From NCBI GenBank assembly GCA_029204225.1, contig CM055103.1:48425958-48489957 (forward strand): DNA of 64,000 nucleotides, read 5' to 3'. This DNA is from Diphasiastrum complanatum. Lineage: Eukaryota; Streptophyta; Lycopodiopsida; Lycopodiales; Lycopodiaceae. Positions 24,070 through 33,327 of this stretch are shown one piece after another; position 1 is the stretch's first letter; each line of letters starts with the position of its first letter. The notes beneath the pieces were generated by a model, which saw nothing but the letters and a program-made list of their open reading frames with translations, searched no databases and was not told the origin of the DNA. A program made the position numbers and the translations under genes.

Positions 24070-25259
24070 ATGAATCTAAGATCTGGTCGATCAGTAGCAA
24101 GAAGGATAGCAAATCAAACACCACACCTTCCCAAATTAGCAGCTACACAACAAGAGGCAAAACTGAAACCAGCGCCAATGGAACCAATGGGCCAACTCGT
24201 ACCTATTGCTCCCTTGCAAACAGTCTGGAGAGCACCATGGATGGAAATACAAAAATACGACAGATCATCAGATTTCATCCGTTTCTTCTAGATCTACGAG
24301 CAAGCTTGTGAAATCTACGGTGAACGAAGGGAAAACGAGAAAGGGTCAGGGACTATATTGAGCGGATCAAACATCTACGATCCGAGTGCAGTGCAACCCG
24401 AACTCCCGATCATGCGGTGATCATGTGGTTCCTAGCCAGACTACCACGAAGCATTAGAAGAGAACTGAAACAATGGGAGCAATACGCTACTCTGCAAGAA
24501 GCAATGGAAGATGCCATCAGAGAAGAGGATGAGGGATTTGACGACGAATATCCATCCACCCATACTCCTACTCCATCGATAGCATCATCATCATCAAATG
24601 CATCCTCTCTATCCACAGAACTGCTTTTGGATCAAATGACAAAATTACACAAACAACAGATGGAGCAACTTACAGCGTAGTTTGATCAGAAACTGAAAGC
24701 CTTACAAGGAGCTATAGCAGCAATGCCACATCAACCGAAACCAAACTAGCTACAGTATCCACGATGGGAGAATGTGTGGTGTTCATTGTGCATGCAAAAC
24801 CATACAGCGAACGAGTGTCCAGTCCTAAAGCAAAATTTGAGACAGACACATAGATTTTGCCATCTGTGCAATGCAACATCGCACGATACGACATTTTGTT
24901 CATTTAACCCCCTAATTGTTCAACAGAAGAGAAGTCCTTATCAAACTTCTTATCTATATTATCAAGGGGCACCAAACGCAGCACCGAGGTATGGCACACC
25001 AAATCAGCAACAGCGTATGGCCTTACCTACACCACCAGGGCTAGTCAATCAACAAGTGGCCCATGTAAACCTGACTGCAACAGAACCAGAGATGCAAGTA
25101 CCACCTCAACCTGAGCAACAACAATGGTATGGACCGGATGAACCATTTATGGATCCTGTCATAAATGAATATTTTGCAGCCTATGTAGCTCAAACTCAGT
25201 GTCAAGGCGGGAGGAACTACGGCTGCTATGGATGTGGCAAAGGACACAAAATTGCATAA
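24070..25259 (+). pseudogene. G1 gypsy Gag with three zinc knuckles, broken
   Basis: Pieces at 24070-24291 (start MNLRSGRSVARR), 24417-24680 (capsid end: WFLARLPRSIRRELKQWEQY, then an acidic stretch) and 24774-25259. The last holds C-x2-C-x4-H-x4-C knuckles CSLCMQNHTANEC and CHLCNATSHDTTFC, and a third, CYGCGKGHKIA, cut by a stop codon before its final Cys. The frame shifts between pieces, so no intact Gag exists. The order and PBS fit an Athila/Tat-like gypsy. Confidence 0.75.
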
Positions 25260-25871
25260 TGTCCTTACAAAGGACAATATACATTCTTCTGCCGAGAATG
25301 TGGTTATCAAGAATTGTCCATTGAGACCTGGAACCAGTGCACCACTAAATTTCATTGCGATACAACAGGTAGCAGTTCCAACGGGGATGCCACCGGAAGG
25401 GTAAGAACTCCATGCTCATGTGTTAGTTGTTATACGAGCACAGAAGAAGAAGGAAGTGGCTCCCTCACCAGCACCATCGGTCACTGATGACCAACCCTCA
25501 ACTTCAGCACCATATCCGAATGTGAGAGAAGAAAGAAGACAGTACCAAAAAATATGACACTGGGTACAGAGAGCCTAAGTGGAGAAAAAAGAGCAAGAAA
25601 GGGACAATCCTACGGAACCTTCAGCTGACGGCGAACAGGAACCGCAAGTGAACTCACCATTGCACACAGATCAGAACGATCGGTTGCATCATCATGAACC
25701 ACTTTTTCACATGGTGGAGCCCGAGGAACGGCGTATTGAAAGGTTCACAATCTTATTGGCAAGCCATGTTAGTTTAACGTGGTAATTATGATGTCGCAAG
25801 CCCAGTGAGAACCTGATCAAAGTCAGGCACCAACGGAACAAGTCTTCGAGGGACCTGCACGAACATAGCCG
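25260..25871 (+). pseudogene. G1 spacer with protease region, unreadable
   Basis: Between the knuckles and RT, where a protease belongs in gypsy elements, only short broken frames are found. An acidic piece (25579-25785) has no motif I can assign. No D-S/T-G active site is visible. Confidence 0.35.
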
Positions 25872-26784
25872 ATGAACCTTGCCAAGCCAGGTGAAGAAGA
25901 AAATATAGCACATGTGGGAGAGCAGTTAACACCCACACAGTTCAAGAGACTACGATCATTGTTGGTGGAGTATAAAGACTGTTTTTCTTGGAGTTATAGT
26001 AATATGAAGGGCATTCCACCAATTGTAGTCCAACACACCATACCCTTGGTGGATGGAGCAGTCCCCAAGGTGAGTCGTTACTACCGTTGTAACCCAAACT
26101 ACACAGAGCTGATCAAGTAGGAGTTTCAGAAGCTGTTAGATGCAGATTTCATTTATGAGATCGAACACACGGAATGGGTATCGCCGACAGTTATAGTACC
26201 CAAGAAGAACGACAAAATGCAAATCTGTGTGAATCTGAAGGCGCTCAATGCAGTCACCAAAAAGGATCATTTTTTTTTACCATTTATGGAAAGTGTCCTC
26301 GACGGAGTAGCTGGCACCAAAGTCTACAGTTTTTTAGACGGCTTCAGCGGCTACAACTAGGTAAAGATAGCCCCACCAAGACCAACACAAGACAACATTC
26401 ACCATGGAATGGAAAACTTATGTTTGTAAAGTAATGCCATTCGGACTTTGCAATGCCCCAAGCACTTTTCAGCGTGTCATGTAGGTGGCATTCAAAGAGT
26501 ATTTGCAAAAAAATTTAAAATTCTTTTTAGACGATTTGTGCATGCATGGACCAGACTCAAAACACTTATCCAATTTGGAGAAGGTGTTACAAAAATGCCG
26601 CAATTTTCAGATCTCCTTGAATCCAGAAAAATGTCAATTTTGGGTTACGCATGGCTTGATTCTCGGCCATATAGTGTCAAGACATGGGATCGCCACAGAC
26701 TCATCAAAGATCAGGATCATTGTTGATCTACCACCACCAGGGACGATCCGCGAAGTCTACATCTTCATGGGTCATGCTGCATAA
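25872..26784 (+). pseudogene. G1 gypsy reverse transcriptase, broken and truncated
   Basis: RT start: LRSLLVEYKDCFSWSYSNMKGIP and PKVSRYYRCNPNYTELIK, a stop, then EFQKLLDADFIYEIEHTEW, SPTVIVPKKNDKMQICVNLKALN and KVYSFLDGFSGYN in shifted frames. After further breaks come FLDDLCMHGPDSKHLSNLEKVL, where the YxDD box should be and which reads FLDD, then LNPEKCQFWVTHGLILGHIVS. RNase H and integrase are absent apart from a possible trace near 26865 (DLVLIYKT). Sequence order identifies Ty3/gypsy. Confidence 0.85.
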
Positions 26785-28200
26785 GTGAAACATGTTTACT
26801 AGCTATGCATGCACTGGTAGCTAAAAAGAAAAGACGCAAAGCATGGCGATCACAGGTTACAAAAGAAGGATCTTCGTTCCAGAGATCTAGTCTTGATCTA
26901 TAAAACCAAGGCGATCATCAACGGTAGCCGGATGCACAAATAATGGCCACTGCAATGAGATAGATCCAGATTGGTGGTGGCATGTTATGAAAAGCTATTC
27001 TGCTAGGCCATCACAACTAGATCTAGGAAGATCAAGCCAAATCAAGCTAGATCCATCAAGATTCGGCCAGATCTAGCAAGATCGGGGAAATCCATCAGGA
27101 TCCAAGAGGGATCCAGATCCAGATGGGATCAAGAAGAGAGCAGATCATCAGATTATGCCAATAAGTCTCCCAAATTTGTAGATCAGAGACCTCGATCTCA
27201 GTAACTATGGCAAATTAAGGACAAAATTCAACCAAAACTGATGGATCTATTACCAAATATTCATCAAAACTTTCAGAGAACTACCAATAGTCAAATCAAA
27301 CCTGGATGAAGCTGATTACCAGTTTGCAAACGTTAAAAATCAGATAATCTCAAGATCTCGTCAAAAAACACTCTAAAAGAGCACTTTTTTCATGATTTTT
27401 GGAGATCCCTGGGAGATAGCTCTTGAAACTTGGACAGTCACTAGATATGACCCAAATGCATTCATAAAAATCTCTGCGAGAGTTTCTGATGGAGAAATCA
27501 TCATTTTTTAGTGTGTGTGAGGGTTCTTAGAGGCTAAATCTTCAGAACCTTCGCAGAGCATCAAGATCATCCTACCGACCTTCGCAAGGGGCATAAATGG
27601 AATCGGAGCAGTGAAAGTAGACTGCCTACATGATTTGATCTTGAAAATCCAATCACAAAAACATGTTGTGCTAGAGATCACCTCCTGCAAGAGTTGAACC
27701 CTCGTAGACAAGGCAACCAAATCACCTTCTGAACTCTCGTAGACTTCTCTGAGGTCTTAGAATTTTGTGAAGAAGGTCTCTGCCAAAATTTGGGTGAAAC
27801 TGAACAAGGAAAAGTGGATTTCACCTACTACGCACTCTAAATTCCGCTATATAAGGGCTGAATTCGAGTCATTTGTCACCTTTGCTGGCGAAACTCTGCT
27901 CAAATTTTCACTGAAATTTCCAAGTTCTTTGTTTGTGACCAAACTTCATACAAGCTATCATCTGCACATTTCAAACTCAGATCTGCGCTCTGAACTACAA
28001 TTATTACCATCCAACACTCATTATTCACATTTTTTGTCGTTTCCACCTCTTTTTATCTCTTCCACCATTTTTTTTTACTTTTTCGCACTTTAACTATCAC
28101 TGCTAATCTGGCCTCTTCATCCTCTGAAGACTCTGGCACCAAGCAGGTGATCCATCATGAAATAGCCTCGACCACTGGCCCTTACCCTCTAACACTCTAA
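26785..28200 (+). other. G1 non-coding region between pol and the 3' ORF
   Basis: Rich in AGATC-type words at 26990-27140 (GATCTAGCAAGATC and similar), then the CTCTCGCAGA/TGCGAGAGTT words seen in the leader (27470-27750). No coding similarity. Confidence 0.45.
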
Positions 28201-28956
28201 TTCAACCATGGCTTCAGACTGCTGGCCCACTTCTTGAGGCAATGGATTTTTTCTTGGCGCTTTTCCATTCTGAGATTAACATGGGCCTCACCCTTCACGC
28301 TTAAGCCACCTAGGGACGCGTCGAAGTCCCGCTTCCACTTTCTATACCAAGGTACCACGTACAAGGTCAAGATTAACGCAAACTCGATGGTCACCATTGG
28401 CATTATGTCCGGTGACCGTCAGCCCATCTTTCATCATCAGGCAAAAAGCCTGATCAAATCTTTCCTCGCCAAGACTGCACTAGAGATCCCCATCCAGCCT
28501 AACAACGGTTACCTGATAGATGCTATCACGGAACCAGTCATATAGGTGGCTGTGCATCTATTGAACAACTTTCTAGTTGTTTCAACATTTCGCAAGGACA
28601 GAATCCAGTCCACGCTGCTGAGTCAGATAGCGGAATCCTTCCTGGCATTCCCTGGCCCCACGGTTATGCCATATGACTGGCACACCTTTCTCATTCATGA
28701 ACTAACCATCTCCATCAAACCCAACAACCGTGAGCGTATCGTAGGAGGTCCCCTATTGTGTAATTTTGCCTGCGCACTTCTCGAGGTGAAAGTGCGTGGC
28801 TTCCATTGGTCCAGCCTTTTATCTTCCATCATGCCGCACACTAACCTTTATCCACCATTTGCCGCATCCACATCCTCCCAACCTGCAGACACAATAGTCA
28901 GCAAGAGAATGCGTGGCACTGTCCTTTCCTCCTCATCTCCACCTACTACTAGATGA
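28201..28956 (+). pseudogene. unknown ORF downstream of G1 pol (position of an Athila-type 3' ORF)
   Basis: One frame runs from 28201 to 28956 (about 250 codons) with a single internal TAG at 28543-28545. I do not recognise the product. It has a segment with alternating hydrophobic residues (GTTYKVKINANSMVTIGIM), an AVHLLNNFLVVSTF helix-like stretch and a Ser/Pro/Thr-rich end. No signal peptide or clear membrane anchor is visible. Athila elements carry an extra 3' ORF, sometimes called env-like, in this position and orientation, so that is the best guess; no sequence evidence for an envelope function was found. The Pro/Ser/Thr-rich low-complexity DNA after it (28957-29540) is read in other frames. 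Confidence 0.45.
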
Positions 28957-29550
28957 TGTACCACCACCACATCAATAACCACTCCATCAACCACCTCCAC
29001 TTCTTCTTCTTTACGACCTCCTCCTCTTGTCTCTGTTGTCACTACTCCTCTTTCTGTTCCATTTACAACTACTTCTGTTTTCTATCTCGTTTCCTTTGTT
29101 GATACCACTTCCATTTATGTTCCATTATCCACTACCCCTTCCATCACCATCGCATTCTCCATCACTCTTGTCACCACCGTTTCTCCTCTCCAATTTAATC
29201 CCTCTGATTCTCAGTTGTCTCTAGACACTCTGGCATGGATGCAAGTCATTAACTTTTCACCCCCACATCAGACCATTTTTGGTTCCTCCTCGTCTTCCGT
29301 GCTCCACACCACACTTCAGTTCCCCTCTATTCCACCCATCCTCTCGTTTGGACAAACCATCTCACCCCCGTTTCCACTGCTACTTCTCTCACCCCACCTA
29401 TTTTGCCACCAAAGGTTGCTGAGGACAGCAAACCGTTGCCTGATGACGCATTTGTTCAGACAATTTTTATACCATCGCCAGATCGGACTGATCCCACCGC
29501 CTCAGATGACAACAGGTCCCCCGAGAACCTGATTGAAGACAATGACGACG
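28957..29550 (+). other. CT-rich low-complexity tail after the G1 3' ORF
   Basis: Pyrimidine-rich sequence (TCC/ACC/CTT words) giving Ser/Thr/Pro-rich frames. It is cut at 29551 by the LTR of element N1. Confidence 0.6.
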
Positions 29551-30398
29551 TGTCAAAGTATAGCAAAAAAGACCAAGAATAGATCCAAATCAGATCCACA
29601 AGTGTGATTGGGTGTTAGATTAGATTGATCTACCAATCTACACAAAATTAGATAGCACTAGATCAAATCTACATCAACAAATCTAACAAGAACAATAAAA
29701 TATGATCAAAACTTGTACTTGCTAGTTTCACACGTGTGAATACTTGTCAGAGTATGGACTACCAGCAAATAATGAAGTACACTAAGTTGAGAAACCATTA
29801 GAAGCATAAAATCACAAGACAAATGGAGAGATTACTCAAGAAATGCACCAAAACCAAGATTTAGCTTTCTTATCAATTATGGCCAAATGAGCCACCACAT
29901 ATACACAAGAGCTGATGCTTACTCAGCTGATTTGGCACGTGTGAGAGTTCCTACTCATCAAAGTATCCACCAATAATCATCAATATGGCACATGGACCAA
30001 GTTTCCTGACTTATAGCCACCTCCCTTGATTTTAGGCAATTTTCCTAATTTATAGGAACTTGCACAAATATCTACTACAAGCTGGATCTCACCTACTACT
30101 AATGTTTTCACAATGTGAGCAGTCCTTGGCATGTTTGAGATCACTCCTATCCATGTGAAATATCTTTTCCTACCAATAAAATGATGCCAAGTGGCATATA
30201 GCTAGAAAACTAGATTTTGGCCATTTTAGCCACTAGATCTCAAATGAAATGGTAGGTACAACCTATATGACTCATCTAAATGATAAATGCATTTATTTCA
30301 CACGTGGGAACAGGCTCCACACATGTCTAATGATGATATGTACTACTCATAATGGTATTTACAAGATTTGATCAAGTTAGCTTTTGCCAATTTCAACA
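29551..30398 (-). repeat. 3' LTR of element N1 (complete, 848 bp)
   Basis: On the minus strand it runs TGTTGAAATTGG ... CTTTGACA, preceded by the polypurine tract GTGAGGAGGAG (complement of 30399-30410). The first 680 bases (plus orientation) match the truncated LTR at 40788-41463 with scattered substitutions. It contains the palindrome TTCACACGTGTGAA at 29727-29740. The 5 bases outside are CGACG; the other flank is lost. Confidence 0.9.
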
Positions 30399-30410
30399 CT
30401 CCTCCTCACA
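30399..30410 (-). other. polypurine tract of N1
   Basis: Minus strand GTGAGGAGGAG directly before the 3' LTR start TGTTG. The same tract precedes the C2 3' LTR, a sign that one machinery serves both. Confidence 0.85.
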
Positions 30411-30534
30411 ACTAACTTGATAAAAATATGATGATATTGAGATTGACTCCATGGGATGAATTGGTCTTCAAATATGGATACTTTCTGGTTCAAAGGTGTG
30501 AAGATCAGCCAATGAGCTTGATGTCGATCCGAAA

Positions 30535-31311
30535 TCACCGTATCCATGATAATGCCTCTTTGATGTTGACTTTTTTGATGAACTTGAGAGCTTTGCACCA
30601 TCCTAGCACCTCTTTCATTGATTTGTTCCATCCTTGAAGCATATGGTTGATCCAAAAGCTCCTCCTCCTTGAAAATAGCTGCAACTCCATGAGAAAATAA
30701 AGAGTCCTTCTTGACTCATGAGGATCACAAAGATCCAACATCATGTTACCAAGATCTCGAGGATTAGGCTCATCAACATTGGCAAGACTATGCATGCTAT
30801 AATAACAAAGAGTTTGTATCATATCTTCATGCTTGGTTACCATGCTAATCTCAGATCTAATGAGGCTAGATACTTCATCATGGAGATAAGTTTCCTTGGA
30901 GGATGATTCACTTTCTCTCATAAAGAGTTTACAATTTGCCTCAATACATGAAAAAAGACAAATTTTCATACTATGAGTGGACAACTCACTCTTGCTCTTG
31001 CAAGACTCAAGAACATACATTTGATGAAATAACCATTTTCTTCTAATTGATCTAAAATCAATTTCATATCATTAAGAACATCAACTATGTTCTCAAGAGA
31101 GACACCATACTCAACTAGTATTGCTTTACTCCAACTTTGAGATGCAAAAGTCTCACTAAAGCAAATTGATTCACCAAATGACATAAGAGAAGCAACCATG
31201 AGATGTATACTACTTGAAATGGGCTCCTCTTTCCCTTGAAATGTGAGCCATATGAGCTTAACCATGTCTCTTGATATTCTTCTTGGAATCATAACTTGAG
31301 AAGGACTCTCC
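30535..31311 (-). pseudogene. N1 ORF, distal part: second copy of an unknown domain
   Basis: Reading leftward from 31311, PSQVMIPRRIS and LTFQGKEEPISSS resemble the linker before RT in C2 (PITPRRSS, LTYQGKGHQ). SQSWSKAILVEYG resembles the RT-entry motif SKEWYKAMLDEYD. A one-base frameshift near 30970-31020 leads to a piece with SCIEANCKLFMRESESSSKE and ANVDEPNPRD. That piece is a diverged duplicate of a segment of the proximal ORF (FSILKASCKLLMRISEASK and SNVDDHMK). I do not recognise the duplicated domain. The frame joins in phase with the proximal part across the composite insertion. Confidence 0.7.
31307..31311. repeat. left 5-bp target site duplication TCTCC of the TRIM-copia composite
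   Basis: TCTCC immediately left of the TRIM LTR terminus TGTGAAAAG. Its partner is at 37963-37967, immediately right of the C2 3' LTR. Five bases is the normal copia duplication length. Confidence 0.9.
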
Positions 31312-31464
31312 TGTGAAAAGTTTTTACACTTGGTGTGTGTGGTCGGGCTAGGGATTGAACCTAGGACCTCCCCCATTCCGGTGGGGTGCTCTACCACTGA
31401 GCTACCCGTCCCTTTATGTTCCTAGAGTGTTGTGCAAGGGCTATAGCCTTGACACTTTCTAACA
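31312..31464 (-). repeat. TRIM LTR, left copy (153 bp, inverted)
   Basis: Exact reverse complement of the right LTR at 31625-31777. On the minus strand it starts TGTTAGAAAGTG and ends CTTTTCACA. It holds a tRNA-like sequence on the minus strand (31411-31340). Confidence 0.93.
31340..31411 (-). ncRNA. tRNA-like Pol III module in the left TRIM LTR
   Basis: Exact reverse complement of the module at 31678-31749: A box at 31394-31404, B box at 31352-31360, both on the minus strand. See that entry for structure. Confidence 0.75.
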
Positions 31465-31536
31465 CTCCCCCTCAAGGCATAGCCCTTTTAGCTACCGCCC
31501 GCCTAGACCACACCCACAACCATGGCTCTGATACCA
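31465..31536 (-). other. TRIM internal region, left copy, with PPT and PBS
   Basis: Minus strand: TGGTATCAGAGCC (PBS, 31536-31524), 50 bases of non-coding sequence, then TTGAGGGGGAG (PPT) up to 31465. At 72 bp it has no coding capacity. All proteins must come from another element. Confidence 0.88.
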
Positions 31537-31552
31537 TGTAAAAACTTTTACA

Positions 31553-31624
31553 TGGTATCAGAGCCATGGTTGTGGGTGTGGTCTAGGCGGGCGGTAGCTA
31601 AAAGGGCTATGCCTTGAGGGGGAG
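31553..31624 (+). other. TRIM internal region, right copy, with PBS and PPT
   Basis: PBS TGGTATCAGAGCC at 31553-31565, perfect match to the initiator tRNA-Met type used by copia C2 (32517-32529). PPT GAGGGGGAG at 31616-31624, directly before the LTR start TGTTAG. Confidence 0.9.
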
Positions 31625-31777
31625 TGTTAGAAAGTGTCAAGGCTATAGCCCTTGCACAACACTCTAGGAACATAAAGGGACGGGTAGCTCAGTGGTAGAG
31701 CACCCCACCGGAATGGGGGAGGTCCTAGGTTCAATCCCTAGCCCGACCACACACACCAAGTGTAAAAACTTTTCACA
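31625..31777 (+). repeat. TRIM LTR, right copy (153 bp)
   Basis: Starts TGTTAGAAAGTGTC and ends AAAACTTTTCACA. The start after the PPT and the TG...CA ends define it. The first five bases TGTTA equal those of the C2 LTR; the ends (TTTTCACA against TTTTTACA) are alike. A tRNA-like module fills 31678-31749. Confidence 0.92.
31678..31749 (+). ncRNA. tRNA-like sequence with intact Pol III A and B boxes inside the TRIM LTR
   Basis: Cloverleaf: acceptor GGACGGG with CCCGACC (one A-A mismatch), D arm GCTC-AGTGGTA-GAGC, anticodon stem CCCC/GGGG with one weak pair, T arm CTAGG-TTCAATC-CCTAG, discriminator A. A box TAGCTCAGTGG (31685-31695) and B box GTTCAATCC (31729-31737) fit the consensus exactly, 33 bases apart. 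TTTT at 31770-31773 could terminate Pol III. The anticodon position reads GGA but the preceding base is C instead of the usual T, and there is no long variable arm as tRNA-Ser would need. A working tRNA is therefore unlikely. A tRNA-derived promoter in the LTR is the better reading. Confidence 0.78.
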
Positions 31778-31832
31778 TGTGAAAAGTTTTTACACTTGGT
31801 GTGTGTGGTCGGGCTAGGGATTGAACCTAGGA
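31778..31832 (-). repeat. third, partial TRIM LTR (inverted), joined to copia C2
   Basis: Repeats the first 55 bases of the left arm (TGTGAAAAG ... CCTAGGA), placed tail-to-tail with the right LTR (centre CACATGTG). It includes the B box (31818-31826) but stops inside the tRNA-like module. After two A residues the C2 LTR begins at 31835. This is the chimeric junction. Confidence 0.9.
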
Positions 31833-31834
31833 AA

Positions 31835-32516
31835 TGTTAAAAATTCACAATTCTAGCTTGACTAGTTTTGGTCATATGACTTGTAAATAGTTAGATGGTC
31901 ATGATGTGGCTTGTCACACGTGCCAAATAGCATAGGATTCCATTCATAAGGATTTTCTCAAGTAGACCTAAGTGTTAGAACCTTTGGAATGAGTCCAAAT
32001 TATGCTTAGATACAAGGGAGAAAAAATAGGAGCTATTTTTGGTAATTTTTGCATTGTTGAGGGATCTCCAAGATTCCAACCTTAACTTGGTAGGGATGAA
32101 AGATCCAACAAAATTAGAATTAGGGATAGGTTTAGGGCTACTCATACCTGCCCAAAACCGTGATGGATCATGTATATATAGGTGATGATATCTCACCAAA
32201 ATCAATCAAGCAATTTCATGTTTTTTCTCTCATAATGGTGCAATTGCTCTCTATGTTCATAATTGTTTGAGTACTTGTGATTACTAATGATTATAGGATT
32301 GAATGTAGGTCTGGTGTATAGTACTCAGACTGTGGGAGGCCGTACTTTCACACGTGTGAAGCCTTCCTCAAGGATTTGGGCCATTTAGTGAGGTTCAAGC
32401 ATAGATTTTTGATGGATTTTGATGGTTCAACTTGTGCTAATCTTATGAAATCATAATCTATTGTTTCCCTCATCATTTCAAGTGTTTTAGGATCCTTATT
32501 TGCTGTAATTTTTACA
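31835..32516 (+). repeat. 5' LTR of copia C2 (682 bp)
   Basis: TGTTAAAAATTC ... TAATTTTTACA, followed directly by the PBS. TATATATA at about 32173 is the likely TATA box, and TTCACACGTGTGAA stands at 32347-32360. By eye I count six substitutions and no indel against the 3' LTR, so the insertion is young. Confidence 0.95.
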
Positions 32517-32529
32517 TGGTATCAGAGCC
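32517..32529 (+). other. primer binding site of copia C2
   Basis: TGGTATCAGAGCC, complementary to the initiator tRNA-Met 3' region, immediately after the LTR. Identical to the TRIM and N1 PBS. Confidence 0.95.
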
Positions 32530-33327
32530 TAAAGGCTGAAATGAGCTAAATCCTTGGTTTTCATTCAATTTGATCACAATTTTTTATCTAAATCTTGTGT
32601 AGATTGGATCTTAGCATCTAGTATTGATTCTAGAACTCAAAGTGAGTCAAATACATTGGAGATTGGTGTTGTGTGACTTCATTTGCAGGTGTTTAGGTGT
32701 CTAAAAACAGAGGCAAAGTTGAATTCAATTCACATTACCAAGATAGCAAGTTTTGCTTGCTCCAAGCATTGATTTCTAGGCAAGTTTTGGAGGTGATTTC
32801 ATAGAGGAGGCTTTCTAGCATTCAAGGAGAGGGAAGATCAGAGTTTTGGGGACTCTTCAAGGCTGTTCTAAGGTGTAGTAGACACCTCCTAAAGTGATTT
32901 AGGTTCAGTCCAACCATTGCTTGACTTATGCACCAAATTAGATCAATTTTTCATCAATTTTGATCATTTTTTGCTTGTGATTGGATAGTAGATTGTGTTG
33001 CATCCTCATTAAGTTCCATTTAGATCTTTTACAAGTGATTTTGGAAGTATATTAGGTTGCTAAAATTCACTCTTGATCAGATCATTTGGAAGCTTTAATG
33101 TTCTTTATAGAAAGAGGGGCAATTCTACTAGTATTGTCTACTTCAATCAAGCAAGTGCATTGTTTCTAGTATTCTATGATTTGATTTTGTTAGAGATCAT
33201 TCTTAGATCTTTATAGGAAGTCTATTACTGATCTTTTCAGGTCCCTAAGAAGTGGGATAAGGTAGACCTTCAATCAAATCAATAGAAGTAACCTTCATTT
33301 GTGTCAAGTCCTTGATTAGGAGACTAG
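32530..33327 (+). other. copia C2 untranslated leader
   Basis: About 800 bases of AT-rich sequence between PBS and gag, without a long frame. Presumably holds the packaging signal. Confidence 0.7.

Larger units (their letters stand above)
31312..31777. repeat. 466-bp near-perfect palindrome: two head-to-head TRIM copies
   Basis: Arms 31312-31544 and 31545-31777 are exact reverse complements except, by my reading, for the central base pair. Each arm from the outside in is: LTR 153 bp; internal region 72 bp with a polypurine tract (GAGGGGGAG) at one end and PBS (TGGTATCAGAGCC) at the other; half of a shared 16-base core TGTAAAAACTTTTACA (31537-31552). That core equals the last bases of the LTR apart from one missing C. 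The two PBS therefore face away from one LTR tail, an order that no normal insertion shows. Confidence 0.95.

Noticed and set aside
31340-31749. A pair of genuine tRNA genes
   Set aside because: Acceptor mismatch, abnormal anticodon loop and exact position within mirrored LTRs show a tRNA-derived element module instead.
31312-31832. Ordinary insertion of C2 into an older TRIM copy
   Set aside because: C2 would need its own duplication of GGAAA on the right and TRIM sequence beyond its 3' LTR. Neither is there, while TCTCC fits the outer ends exactly.
31975-32205. 76-codon frame present in both C2 LTRs (also 37421-37651)
   Set aside because: Lies antisense in the LTR U3/R region; identical because the LTRs are identical, with no conserved domain.
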